Part shown: piece by piece, positions 36,536-46,056 of the stretch
Layout of the letters: the number at the start of each line of letters is the position of its first letter
How positions within the stretch are numbered: position 1 is the first letter of the stretch
NCBI RefSeq assembly: GCF_014193585.1
Contig: NZ_BLXY01000001.1
Span: 230,033-294,032, forward strand
DNA: 64,000 nt
From: Geomonas paludis
Lineage (GTDB): Bacteria > Desulfobacterota > Desulfuromonadia > Geobacterales > Geobacteraceae
Direction of reading: 5' to 3'
The notes under the pieces: generated by a model
Told to the model about the DNA's origin: nothing
What the model saw: the letters and a program-made list of their open reading frames with translations, nothing else
Databases searched by the model: none
Made by a program: the position numbers and the translations under genes

Positions 36536-37072
36536 TCAGCTGCAGCGGTAGATGTCTTCCTTGCGGTGGATGGCTCCCTTGGGAGTGAGAACGCTGGAGA
36601 AGAGGATGAACTCTTCGACGTTGAAGGGGGGAAAGCTGAGGGTACGGTGGGTGGCCTCGAAGCGCGCGACTTCGGCGGAGGCATTCTCCTTGATACGTGC
36701 CAGGGTGATGTGCGGCGAGAAGCCGCGTTGCTCAGGGGGGATGCCGGCCCCGGTCACGGCGGATTCTATCTGCTGCTGCAGGGTAAGTAGCGGCCGGGAC
36801 TCGTCCAGCCCGACCCAGAGCACCCTGGGGTGGCCGTGCGGCGGGAAGTGGCCCACCCCGCGCAGGGTGAGCGGGAAGGAGGTGAAGCTGACGGCGGAAA
36901 GCTTCTGCTTCAGCACCGCGCCGGTCTGGGGCAGGACGTCCCCCAGGAAGCGCAGGGTCAGGTGAATCTGGTCGGGGGGCACCCAGCGCGGCCCCGGGAC
37001 TTCGGCGCCCAACGATGACAGGGTGGCCTTGATGTCATCAGGTAATTCAATGGCTATGAACAGTCTGGCCAT
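36536..37072 (-). CDS. thpR: RNA 2',3'-cyclic phosphodiesterase (2H phosphoesterase)
   Basis: 178 aa from the ATG at 37072 with AGGAG upstream. MARLFIAIELPDD is the family start, and the two catalytic H-x-T-x motifs are IHLTLRFLG (about 36) and PHITLARIK (about 121). ThpR/LigT opens 2',3'-cyclic phosphates on RNA ends and can ligate 2'-5' bonds in vitro. Single gene, divergent from serS with 119 bases between. Confidence 0.95.
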   Translation of the reverse strand: MARLFIAIELPDDIKATLSSLGAEVPGPRWVPPDQIHLTLRFLGDVLPQTGAVLKQKLSAVSFTSFPLTLRGVGHFPPHGHPRVLWVGLDESRPLLTLQQQIESAVTGAGIPPEQRGFSPHITLARIKENASAEVARFEATHRTLSFPPFNVEEFILFSSVLTPKGAIHRKEDIYRCS

Positions 37073-37170
37073 GGCTTTGCTCCTGTCAGCGGCTGCGCGG
37101 ATTCTGTGGGCGCTCGAAAAAAAGAGTTGACTAAGCCAAATTTGAATGTTAGACAGTATAGCTTTGGTGA

Positions 37171-38460
<1,290 letters not shown>

Positions 38461-38465
38461 GCTTT

Positions 38466-38551
38466 GGAGGAATGGCCGAGTGGTTGAAGGCGGCGGTCTT
38501 GAAAACCGTTGAACGAAAGTTCCGTGGGTTCGAATCCTACTTCCTCCGCCA
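38466..38551 (+). tRNA. tRNA-Ser (anticodon TGA), CCA encoded
   Basis: Acceptor stem GGAGGAA/TTCCTCC, D-loop GGCCGAGTGGTTGAAGGC, anticodon loop CTTGAAA, a long variable arm of the type II tRNAs, GGTTCGAATCC T-arm and encoded CCA. It starts five bases after the serS stop. Confidence 0.97.
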
Positions 38552-38590
38552 TTGATTTATCGCAGTACCAAATGCAGTAGAGGTTGAAAC

Positions 38591-38683
38591 GGAGAGCTGG
38601 CCGAGTAGGTCGAAGGCGCACGCCTGCTAAGCGTGTATACTGGGAAACCGGTATCGAGGGTTCGAATCCCTCGCTCTCCGCCA
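38591..38683 (+). tRNA. tRNA-Ser (anticodon GCT), CCA encoded
   Basis: Acceptor GGAGAGC/GCTCTCC, anticodon GCT in CCTGCTAAG, long variable arm, GGTTCGAATCC T-arm, CCA encoded. Confidence 0.97.
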
Positions 38684-38729
38684 CTTTTTTGCAGTACGCA
38701 GTGCGGTTCTTGCAGCGCCGGAGGTTGTG

Positions 38730-39203
38730 TTGAAGCGGTTGATGAAACTGACGGTTTTGTCTTTCATCGCTCTCGGATTCGCAGCAGGGTGCAACGAGAA
38801 GGAAAAAACTGAGCAGGCGGCAGCCGTACCTCAGGTGGCCGAGGCTCCCTCCGCGGTAGTGATACCGGACCAGGTGAAAGGTAAGTGGAAGGCGGTGCAG
38901 ATCGAGGTCGCCGACAAGAACGCCCACCTGAAGAAGGTGTACACCCTGGACATAGGCTCCGACTTCAAGCTTCCCGGGTCGGATCTGACGCTCAAGGTGG
39001 AGACGTTTTTACCGCATTTCGTGATGGAAGGGACCACCCTTACTTCCCAGTCCAATGATTTGGTCAACCCCGCGGCACAGCTGGTGATCCGGGAGCAGGG
39101 GAAGGAGATCTACAAGGGGTGGTTGTTTTCGCTCTACCCTGCCACACATGCGTTTCAGCATCCGCAGTACGGTTTCACACTGGTCGACTACAAGGCCAGT
39201 TGA
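38730..39203 (+). CDS. DUF2155 family lipoprotein
   Basis: 157 aa. GGAGG at 38720-38724 is two bases from a GTG (38727) and five from the TTG (38730) taken here. Lipoprotein signal with lipobox FAAGC; a Lys/Glu/Ala linker follows; the folded part (KGKWKAVQIEVADK, LPGSDLTLKVETFLPHFVMEGTTLTSQSNDLVNPAAQLVI, KGWLFSLYPATHAFQHPQYG) matches DUF2155. Outer-membrane-linked protein of unknown function. Confidence 0.85.
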   Translation: MKRLMKLTVLSFIALGFAAGCNEKEKTEQAAAVPQVAEAPSAVVIPDQVKGKWKAVQIEVADKNAHLKKVYTLDIGSDFKLPGSDLTLKVETFLPHFVMEGTTLTSQSNDLVNPAAQLVIREQGKEIYKGWLFSLYPATHAFQHPQYGFTLVDYKAS

Positions 39204-39211
39204 CATAGCAT

Positions 39212-39288
39212 GCGCTCGTAGCTCAGCTGGATAGAGCAACGGACTACGAATCCGTAGGTCGGGAGTTCGAATCTCTCCGAGCGCGCCA
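39212..39288 (+). tRNA. tRNA-Arg (anticodon ACG), integration target
   Basis: Acceptor GCGCTCG/CGAGCGC, anticodon ACG in GACTACGAATC, CCA encoded. The gene is intact. Its 3' 45 bases plus one more are duplicated at 55591-55636, the far end of the genomic island. Confidence 0.97.
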
Positions 39289-39289
39289 T
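39244..39289. repeat. attL of the genomic island, 46-bp direct repeat
   Basis: From the anticodon to the first base past CCA of the tRNA-Arg; perfect match to 55591-55636. The integrase gene lies just inside this end. Confidence 0.93.
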
Positions 39290-39297
39290 ACAAAGAG

Positions 39298-39325
39298 GGG
39301 CCTGACAAAATTGTCAGGCCCTTTC
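39298..39325 (+). terminator. Rho-independent terminator after tRNA-Arg
   Basis: GGGCCTGACA and TGTCAGGCCC (39298-39321) then TTTCATTTT. It lies inside the island edge, so the element supplies a terminator to the tRNA it occupies. Confidence 0.85.
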
Positions 39326-39444
39326 ATTTTAAGAACTTACCTTCGTCAGACTCGCCGCAAGCACCAGAAAAAAAGACTGCCCTTCCGCACCAGGCGGAAG
39401 GGCACTATTGTCTCTTCGGTCCAACTACGGGCCAGGCCTTGTAG

Positions 39445-39837
39445 CTAGTGTCCCAAAGCCACTAAACCCTCCAATCTAGCTCTGACCTCAGCAGAGAGCC
39501 ACGGCTCGTCTCTCACGAACAGGCAAGGCCCGCCAGCGTTGTTGGTGCTCCAGAAGACGAAGAAGTAGCCGTCCTCCATGTTTGCCACTTCGCACCAGTT
39601 CCACTCTTCGCCTAGCAAGTCCACTGACCCGCAATCGTCGAAGGATACCTTCCTCGGATCATCTCCTTCTTCCAACACGTACCAGTTGCCACCAAGGAGG
39701 CTATCAAACTCTTCCTCCATCCGGCGCACAAGGATTTTGTCATGGCCATGGCAGAGAGCCGCCTTTTCTTCCATGATCTTCCTCAGTGGCCCCTCCGGTA
39801 TCTTCTTTACATCCCTTAGGCTTCTTATAGTTATCAT
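39445..39837 (-). CDS. Hypothetical island protein, related to the protein at 42400
   Basis: 130 aa from the ATG at 39837 with CAGGAG six bases ahead; a GTG at 39903 is an alternative. Soluble and acidic. The C-terminal part (FFVFWSTNNAGGPCLFVRDEPWL) aligns with the 123-aa protein at 42400-42771 (FLSCWLANNQYGLTLIVPDENWL), sharing W-x-x-NN-x-x-G and a final D/E-x-WL. It is the last island gene before attL. Function unknown. Confidence 0.65.
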   Translation of the reverse strand: MITIRSLRDVKKIPEGPLRKIMEEKAALCHGHDKILVRRMEEEFDSLLGGNWYVLEEGDDPRKVSFDDCGSVDLLGEEWNWCEVANMEDGYFFVFWSTNNAGGPCLFVRDEPWLSAEVRARLEGLVALGH

Positions 39838-39916
39838 GGCTAGCTCCTGTTGGTAGACCAAGTACGCGAAAGCCCCATGCACCGGGCATGGGACTTCCTT
39901 CACGTTTCACCTGCCT

Positions 39917-41137
39917 CTAAGCTGCTATGTCCGGAAACAACTTCGCCTGCGCATCTCCTACCGTCTTGGCCACAATCTCGCTTGCACTGCGAAGGGTGTT
40001 CTGCTGCAGGTGAGCGTAAGCCTTCTGGGTGACCGCTACAGTGGAGTGTCCTAGCAAGTCCTTGACTTGGTAAAGGTCCACACCGGCGTTCACTGCCAAG
40101 GAGGCAAACGAGCGGCGTAGGTCATGCGGGCGGAGGTCTGAGATGCCAGCCAGTGCCATCGCTCGGGCCATGGCCTTTCGTACGTCCACCAGGTGTCCAG
40201 CACCTCGACGAGCTGGAAACAACCATTGGCAGTGAGGATCAGCTTGTTCCTTCATCTTGAGCAGAAGGTTCAGCGCTGCACTGTTGAGTACAACTGTCCT
40301 TCCGCGCCCAGCTTTTGTCTTAGTCAGCCAAGCTGTAGCTGAGTCGAGATTGACATCACTCCATCGGAGGCTGAACAACTCCATCCGTCTGAGTCCCGTG
40401 AGTAACAGCAGGATGATGGCGTTTGCTGTCGTCCTCCCAGCTTCCGCATTAACTGCAACGATAAAACGAGTCAGTTCGTCACCTGACAGAAAACGTTGTC
40501 GTGCGTCAGCTTCTGGAAGCTTCTTGATACCCCTCGCAGGGTTTTCCTTCACAAGCCCGTTCTGAATGGCAAGTTTGAACATCCCAGACAGTAAGGCAAG
40601 GTAGCGGTTGGCAGTCCCTGGAGCAGCCCTCAGGCCGATGGCTGTGTGCAATTTCATCACGTCTCCAGTGGTGATCTCGTTGATCGGGATACGACCAATC
40701 GTAGCCTTGATGTCCCGACGAATCTTGGACTCATCATCCTTCCACGACCGCTTATGTAGCTTGGCATAAGGGAGGTAGGTCTCCACTGCAAACTCCGAGA
40801 GAGTGGGAACGTTCCGCCGGATCTGTCTTTGATTGGCTGGGTCTAGGTCACGGGCCAGCATGTTCTTGTGCTCATGGACCATGTGTCGCGCATCCTGCAC
40901 GCTCACACTCGGGTACTCTCCCAGCTTGAGCGCCTTCTTCCTGCCCCGGAAGCGGTAGCGGTGCCAGAAGTACTTCCGGCCCGACTTGCTCACCGCCAGC
41001 TTCAGCCCGACCACCTCCGTGTCGCTGTACTCAGCCATGGCAGAAGGTGAATCGCTGTCATGGGGGGGGAGTGCATCAATCTGTCGCTGACTGAACCGGA
41101 ACTGCCTGGATGTTGCGGTTTCTCTTTCATGTTGCAT
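39917..41137 (-). CDS. int: Tyrosine recombinase (phage-type integrase)
   Basis: 406 aa from the ATG at about 41137, which follows GGAGGAGACAGAGG. N-terminal arm-binding domain with the DUF4102-like GLKLAVSKSGRKYFWHRYRFRGRKKALKLGEYPSVSVQDAR, a core-binding SAM-like domain (about 110-195) and the catalytic domain with R in TGLRRMEL, H-x-x-R in HDLRRSF, H in LLGHSTVAVTQ and the nucleophile Y in KAYAHL. This P4-like class integrates into tRNA 3' ends, matching the 46-bp attL/attR at tRNA-Arg. Confidence 0.96.
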   Translation of the reverse strand: MQHERETATSRQFRFSQRQIDALPPHDSDSPSAMAEYSDTEVVGLKLAVSKSGRKYFWHRYRFRGRKKALKLGEYPSVSVQDARHMVHEHKNMLARDLDPANQRQIRRNVPTLSEFAVETYLPYAKLHKRSWKDDESKIRRDIKATIGRIPINEITTGDVMKLHTAIGLRAAPGTANRYLALLSGMFKLAIQNGLVKENPARGIKKLPEADARQRFLSGDELTRFIVAVNAEAGRTTANAIILLLLTGLRRMELFSLRWSDVNLDSATAWLTKTKAGRGRTVVLNSAALNLLLKMKEQADPHCQWLFPARRGAGHLVDVRKAMARAMALAGISDLRPHDLRRSFASLAVNAGVDLYQVKDLLGHSTVAVTQKAYAHLQQNTLRSASEIVAKTVGDAQAKLFPDIAA

Positions 41138-41408
41138 CCTCTGTCTCCTCCTTCGCCGGGACGCAAAAAGGGCGAAGGTTTCCCTTCGCCCATAGGACCG
41201 TTTTCCGGTCACCGGTCATGTTGTCCGTTGGTTGATTTCTGCTGTGGTAGGTCCTACAAGGTATTGTTCGTAGAATCTTGAAAACTACGGTCCGCTGACG
41301 GTCCGTAAGTGGGTTTTGGGCAGAAAAGCGGCGGGTAAGATTCCCTCGGAGGCTACGAGGCAGGAAAGTCTTGCGGGTGGTTTAGTGCCGAAGATCAGGG
41401 GGGAGTGG

Positions 41409-41660
41409 TCAAAGGTGCCGGACTATCTCCCACTGGTCCAGGGCAAGATTCAACAGCTCGTGCTCATCCAGGTAGTGGCCAAAGACCGCCTGCACTTCGT
41501 CTCGGGCCAGATGCAGGTCTTCAACGGTTAGGCGCAGGGAATCTTCCCGCAGCCTCCGAACGATTGCCGCCAACAGGTCACGCATGGTGACGACATAGAC
41601 GACTTCGCTGGGGTCGGGGAGCTTCCCGCACAATGTGGTCACGATTTCCTCAGGTACCAT
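41409..41660 (-). CDS. Hypothetical island protein
   Basis: 83 aa; ATG after AGGAGGAGTGAT. Mostly helical and Leu-rich (MRDLLAAIVRRLREDSLRLTVEDLHLARDEVQAVF), no signal or membrane segment. Last gene of the four-gene minus-strand operon that begins at 42771. Family not recognised. Confidence 0.6.
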   Translation of the reverse strand: MVPEEIVTTLCGKLPDPSEVVYVVTMRDLLAAIVRRLREDSLRLTVEDLHLARDEVQAVFGHYLDEHELLNLALDQWEIVRHL

Positions 41661-41670
41661 ATCACTCCTC

Positions 41671-42066
41671 CTAGAAGGGTTCTGCCGAGACGGTGTAGAC
41701 CCCCATCTCGTAGTAAGCGATAAAGTTACTCTCCCAGAGGCGGAAGAGTTCCCGGACTGCCTGGATAGGGAACTCCCGCCCTAGGTGCTGGAAGAGGCCG
41801 AGCGAGAAGTCAAAGTCGATCTCTTTGACCAACTCGCAGTAGGGAAGGCTTCCGTAGTAGGCGAAGTCGGTCACGTACTGGATGCTTCCGTCAGGAGCGA
41901 CTGCAACCTCCACCCGATGAAAGCCGCCCGTTTCGGGTGAGTAGTTCGGGTCGCGGAAGGAAAGAACCATCCCGGTAGCAGTGGGCATGGCAGACAGCTC
42001 TTGCTCAATGATGGCGACGAGCTTGCTGCTCAACCGCCAAGAGAGGAAGTCGATACGAACCTTCAT
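41671..42066 (-). CDS. DUF2787 family protein
   Basis: 131 aa; ATG after AAGGAGAAAGACC. Motifs of DUF2787: FRDPNYSPETGGFHRVEVAV, YVTDFAYYGSLPYCELVKEIDFDFSLGLFQ, and LFRLWESNFIAYYEMGVYTVS. The family is common on integrating elements and conjugative plasmids and has no known function. Overlaps the upstream YkvA-like gene by four bases. Confidence 0.85.
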   Translation of the reverse strand: MKVRIDFLSWRLSSKLVAIIEQELSAMPTATGMVLSFRDPNYSPETGGFHRVEVAVAPDGSIQYVTDFAYYGSLPYCELVKEIDFDFSLGLFQHLGREFPIQAVRELFRLWESNFIAYYEMGVYTVSAEPF

Positions 42067-42410
42067 GGTCTTTCTCCTTGTACGCTGACCTTTGGCCGCC
42101 ACCTCTTCGCTTGTTGTCGCAGTCCCTCAGAGATGTGCTGGCGTAGTGAAAGAAGAACGCTGGTTACGGCGGCAAAGTCGTCGGTGAAGCCGAACGGCAT
42201 GGGATCGGGAAGTAGGTCGAAGGGGAAGATGACGTACCCCAGCACCCCGACGATCAGCAGCTTTACCATCGGTGGGGTGTCAGGGTCACGGAGAAGCAGG
42301 AGCAGGATGATGACAGCTTCCCGTAGGGAATCAGTCAGTTTTCCCATCTTTCGGTGCATCGCGGAGTCAGAGTAGTGACGGCGAAAGTTGGCGAACCGGT
42401 CAGTGGACAT
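42063..42410 (-). CDS. YkvA-like protein (DUF1232)
   Basis: 115 aa. The DUF1232 core is VKLLIVGVLGYVIFPFDLLPDPMPFGFTDDFAAV, a short hydrophobic hairpin with the fixed P-x-D-L-x-PD motif. Flanks are basic. Membrane-associated protein of unknown role, often found in mobile or accessory regions. It overlaps both neighbours, so the operon is translationally coupled. Confidence 0.88.
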   Translation of the reverse strand: MSTDRFANFRRHYSDSAMHRKMGKLTDSLREAVIILLLLLRDPDTPPMVKLLIVGVLGYVIFPFDLLPDPMPFGFTDDFAAVTSVLLSLRQHISEGLRQQAKRWRPKVSVQGERP

Positions 42411-42771
42411 TGGTAACTCCTAGTTTTTCGATGAGAAGGGCACGAAAGGTAAGATCGAGCCAATTCTCGTCGGGCACGATCAGTGTCAGGCCGTACTGGT
42501 TGTTCGCAAGCCAGCAGCTCAGGAAACACCCTGTTTCCTTGTCGACCATGGCCCCCTCCAGACGCGTCTCGGCCCATGGTCGTCCCATCAGTTCCAGTGC
42601 GTCGGCATCTGTTGTCTTCTCCGTGACGAGGACGACAAAGCCGCAGTCGTCGGGGGGGTAGTCGTCTCCGTAGGCGTCGAGTAGGCTACGAACGGCGCGG
42701 GTGACTGCCCGGCGGTGTTTCGGTGGAAGTTGAGCCTGTGCAACATCGGCGAGAGAGCTGAAAGTAAGCAT
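42400..42771 (-). CDS. Hypothetical island protein, related to the protein at 39445
   Basis: 123 aa; ATG after GGAGGAACA. First gene of the minus-strand operon 42771 to 41409. The C-terminal half shares the W-x-x-NN-x-x-G ... P-D-E-x-WL pattern with the 130-aa protein at 39445-39837, suggesting an old duplication inside the island. No known domain. Confidence 0.65.
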   Translation of the reverse strand: MLTFSSLADVAQAQLPPKHRRAVTRAVRSLLDAYGDDYPPDDCGFVVLVTEKTTDADALELMGRPWAETRLEGAMVDKETGCFLSCWLANNQYGLTLIVPDENWLDLTFRALLIEKLGVTNVH

Positions 42772-43050
42772 TGTTCCTCCTCGGAAAGGGTGTAGTGTCT
42801 GCCGAAGAGGGAATATTCACTTGATTCCGAAGGTTGATTCGGGCGGATGTTCTTCCGACGTGCGCGTTTTTCCGGTGGGGCCGGTGGGGTCTGGGGGGCA
42901 GCCCCCGGTCCCCGGTGCCCCCGGTTCGTTCGGTGTAGCTTCGTGCTTCGTGGTGTGAAAACTTCAGCAAACGACTGCAAGAAGCTGGAAAACATGAAAA
43001 AAATCTGATATATTCCGCGCGCTCCACGAAAACGTTTACAGAGGTGTGCA
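42772..43050. promoter_or_regulatory. Divergent control region with G-rich and CCCCGGT repeats
   Basis: Separates the leftward small-gene operon from the rightward modification gene. It has a 17-bp G-rich motif GGGGCCGGTGGGGTCTG (42877-42893) and CCCCGGTCCCCGGT (42903-42916). The first recurs at 45211-45227 and in variant form near 51655; the second recurs exactly at 54943-54956. Promoters are expected here but not resolved. Confidence 0.5.
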
Positions 43051-46000
43051 ATGGCTAGGAGGAAGGCAACAGAAGAACCGGCAGAGGCAAGGATTGCCGA
43101 CTATAGATACAACGATAGCAAGCGGAGGAACATCCCCCCTGCGGGGCTTGCGGCACAAGGAAAGGTCGCCGAAAGCAACCGGATCGAGTACGCCTACAAC
43201 CCCCACCTGCCGCCGGTGCTGAGGACTGACCCGACCGGATCAGCAGACTGCCTGCCGGAACTGCTGGCGACTGCAAGGACTCGGGCACTGACAGCAGAGG
43301 AAGCCCGGATACTGGCGGAGTCTCTGAGGCACCGGGAGCCGTGGCTTGAGTGGTCAGGGAAGCGAGAGAAGAAGGGTTTTGCTGTTGAGCCGGTCGCCTT
43401 GCACATTCATGAACGTATCTCCGCTCAGGCGATCACCAAGATTGCGGCACGAGAGAACGTACAGCGGGACTTGTTTGCTGACCCACAGTTGGACTACCAC
43501 AAGGCAGTGCAGTTCTACCAGCATGACGTGGACTGGGCCAACAGGATGATCCTTGGCGATTCCCTCCAAGTGATGGCGTCCCTTGCCCGTCGCGAAGACG
43601 TGGCGGGGAAAGTTCAGATGATCTACATGGACCCACCCTATGGCATCAAGTTCGCCTCGAACTTCCAGCCGGAGATCGGCAAGCGGGATGTAAAAGACAA
43701 AGCCAGTGACCTCACTCGTGAGCCCGAGATGGTCAAGGCATACAGAGACACTTGGACTCTTGGTGTTCATTCATACCTAGCATACCTGAGGGACCGGCTT
43801 ATTCTGTCGAGGGAGCTACTTGCTGACAGAGGAAGTATCTTTGTGCAGATCTCAGACGAAAACCTGCATCGAGTAAGGATGCTCCTGGATGAGACTTTTG
43901 GCTCAAGCAACTTTGTGGCTGTCATAACGGTGAAAAAAACCGCAGCTCAAACCGACCAGTACCTTCCAAGTTCTTGCGACTATCTCCTCTGGTACGCAAA
44001 AGATAAAGAACAGCTAAAGTTTCGCCCTCTTTTCCTGGACAAGTCGGAAGGTACTGCCTTAGCCAGTCAGTACAAGTGGGCCTTCTCTACAAGCGGTGAG
44101 TTAGTTCGCCAGTCACTTCTCGAAGGAAGGTCTGATCTTGACGTTTTCCGGCTGTGCAGACCAGACAATCTGACGTCAAGCCATGAGTATTCTGAAGGAA
44201 AGGTGCCCGTAGAATATCGTGGTGGATACTACACTCCTGGACCGCGTTACTGGACAACAAGCCCGAAAGGTTTCGACAGACTACGAAGTGCAGCAAGACT
44301 CACTGTCGTCGGTAAAACCCTTAGTTACCTTAGGTTCCTAGACGATTACCCTTGCGCACCGTTATTAAACGTTTGGACTGACACCGGAACCGGTGGCTAC
44401 GGAGATGAAAGGTACTATGTCGTCCAGACAACATCTAAGATTGTAGAGCGATGCCTGCTCATGACCACCGACCCCGGTGATCTTGTGCTTGACCCGACAT
44501 GTGGTAGCGGAACAACAGCATACGTTGCGGAATCCTGGGGGCGTCGGTGGATTACCATCGACACCAGCCGTGTGGCCTTGTCATTGGCCCGTCAGCGGTT
44601 GATGACGGCGTCCTTCCCCTTCTACAGAGTCAAGAACAACGGCCAGGAAGAGACTGCCAATCCTGCAACAGGTTTCGCATACAAAACAGTTCCCCACATA
44701 ACACTGAAGAGCATAGCTCAGAACGCAGCACTGGACCCGATCTTTGCGCGGCATAACACCATACTCGATGAGAAGTTGACATATCTTAACGCAGCACTTT
44801 CTACTGTGACACCAGAGCTACATCGGAAGCTGGCAGAGAAACTGGCCAACAAAGAGAAGCTGGAAGGTAAAAAGAGCATCACAGATGCCGACCTCCGGCG
44901 ATGGCAGCTCCCCAGGGATTCTTGGCAGGAGTGGGAGGTTCCGTTCGACACCGATCTTGAGTGGCCAAAACCATTGAAAGATGCCTTGGAAGCATATCGT
45001 GCTGCATGGCGCGCCAAGATGGAGGAAGTAAACGACTGCATCAAGAAGAACGCGGCACAGGAAGATCTTGTTGATCAACCAGAACCTGTGAAAGGCGTTG
45101 TGCGGGTATCCGGCCCGTTCACGATGGAGGCGGTCATGCCTGTGGCAGAATCCCTCGACTGCGACACCCCCATCGGGGGCGAACCGGATGAGTTAGCAAC
45201 TTTCGGCGCTGGGGCCGGTGGGGTCTGTGTGTCGCCTGGGGCAAGTGACCCGGTCAACGCCGAAGCCTTCCTTGACAGGATGCTGCACCTGCTGCGAAAC
45301 GATGGCGTCCGGTTCCCAAACAACAAGAGCATGAAGTTCTCCCGCCTGGACACGTACAACGGCGACTACCTCCATGCCGAAGGGGAGTGGGCTAACGGAG
45401 ACGGTGTGACGCGCACGGTGGCAGTATCTTTCGGACCGCAGTTCGGACCGGTGACCGCCTTCCAGGTGGAGAACGCGCTTCCGACCGCCAGCCGTAGAGG
45501 CTTCGAGGATCTTGTCTTCGCAGGGTTCTCCTTCGACGCTGCCGCGCAAGCCATCATCCAGGACGACCCGAACCCACGGGTCCGCTCCCATCTCGCCCAC
45601 ATCCGCCCGGACGTGAACATGGGCGAGTTGCTGAAGGAAACGCCGAACAGCCAGCTCTTCACGGTCTTCGGTTCCCCTCGCACCGACATCACCACCACCA
45701 AAGACGGACAGTACGTGGTCGAGATGCAGGGGGTGGACATCTACAACCCCGTCGAGAACACAATCATCCCCACCAACGCCGACAAGGTCGCAGCATGGTT
45801 CCTCGACAGCGACTACGACGGTCAGACCTTCTGCATCACTCAGGCATTCTTCCCCGACCGGACCGCCTGGGACAAGCTGGCGAAGGCCATGAAGGGGGTC
45901 ATCGACGAGGCGCGCTTCGCGGCACTGTCGGGCACCAAGTCGCTTCCCTTCCCGGCCGGGAAGTACAAGCGGGCAGCCGTCAAAGTCATCGACCCACGGG

Positions 46001-46056
46001 GGAACGAGGTGCTGCGGGTCCACCGTTTGGGAGCGGACGGGGTGAGCTATGTCTGA
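43051..46056 (+). CDS. Type III-like DNA methyltransferase (Mod), long form
   Basis: 1001 aa; ATG after CAGAGGTGTGCA. Amino-methyltransferase of the beta class: catalytic DPPYG at 194-198 precedes the SAM motif DPTCGSGTT near 480. Typical Mod proteins have 500-700 aa. This one has about 160 extra N-terminal residues and about 300 extra C-terminal residues of unknown fold from about 700. The region between the motifs should hold the target-recognition part. It would methylate adenine or N4-cytosine in an asymmetric site. The Res gene overlaps its end by eight bases. Confidence 0.9.
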   Translation: MARRKATEEPAEARIADYRYNDSKRRNIPPAGLAAQGKVAESNRIEYAYNPHLPPVLRTDPTGSADCLPELLATARTRALTAEEARILAESLRHREPWLEWSGKREKKGFAVEPVALHIHERISAQAITKIAARENVQRDLFADPQLDYHKAVQFYQHDVDWANRMILGDSLQVMASLARREDVAGKVQMIYMDPPYGIKFASNFQPEIGKRDVKDKASDLTREPEMVKAYRDTWTLGVHSYLAYLRDRLILSRELLADRGSIFVQISDENLHRVRMLLDETFGSSNFVAVITVKKTAAQTDQYLPSSCDYLLWYAKDKEQLKFRPLFLDKSEGTALASQYKWAFSTSGELVRQSLLEGRSDLDVFRLCRPDNLTSSHEYSEGKVPVEYRGGYYTPGPRYWTTSPKGFDRLRSAARLTVVGKTLSYLRFLDDYPCAPLLNVWTDTGTGGYGDERYYVVQTTSKIVERCLLMTTDPGDLVLDPTCGSGTTAYVAESWGRRWITIDTSRVALSLARQRLMTASFPFYRVKNNGQEETANPATGFAYKTVPHITLKSIAQNAALDPIFARHNTILDEKLTYLNAALSTVTPELHRKLAEKLANKEKLEGKKSITDADLRRWQLPRDSWQEWEVPFDTDLEWPKPLKDALEAYRAAWRAKMEEVNDCIKKNAAQEDLVDQPEPVKGVVRVSGPFTMEAVMPVAESLDCDTPIGGEPDELATFGAGAGGVCVSPGASDPVNAEAFLDRMLHLLRNDGVRFPNNKSMKFSRLDTYNGDYLHAEGEWANGDGVTRTVAVSFGPQFGPVTAFQVENALPTASRRGFEDLVFAGFSFDAAAQAIIQDDPNPRVRSHLAHIRPDVNMGELLKETPNSQLFTVFGSPRTDITTTKDGQYVVEMQGVDIYNPVENTIIPTNADKVAAWFLDSDYDGQTFCITQAFFPDRTAWDKLAKAMKGVIDEARFAALSGTKSLPFPAGKYKRAAVKVIDPRGNEVLRVHRLGADGVSYV

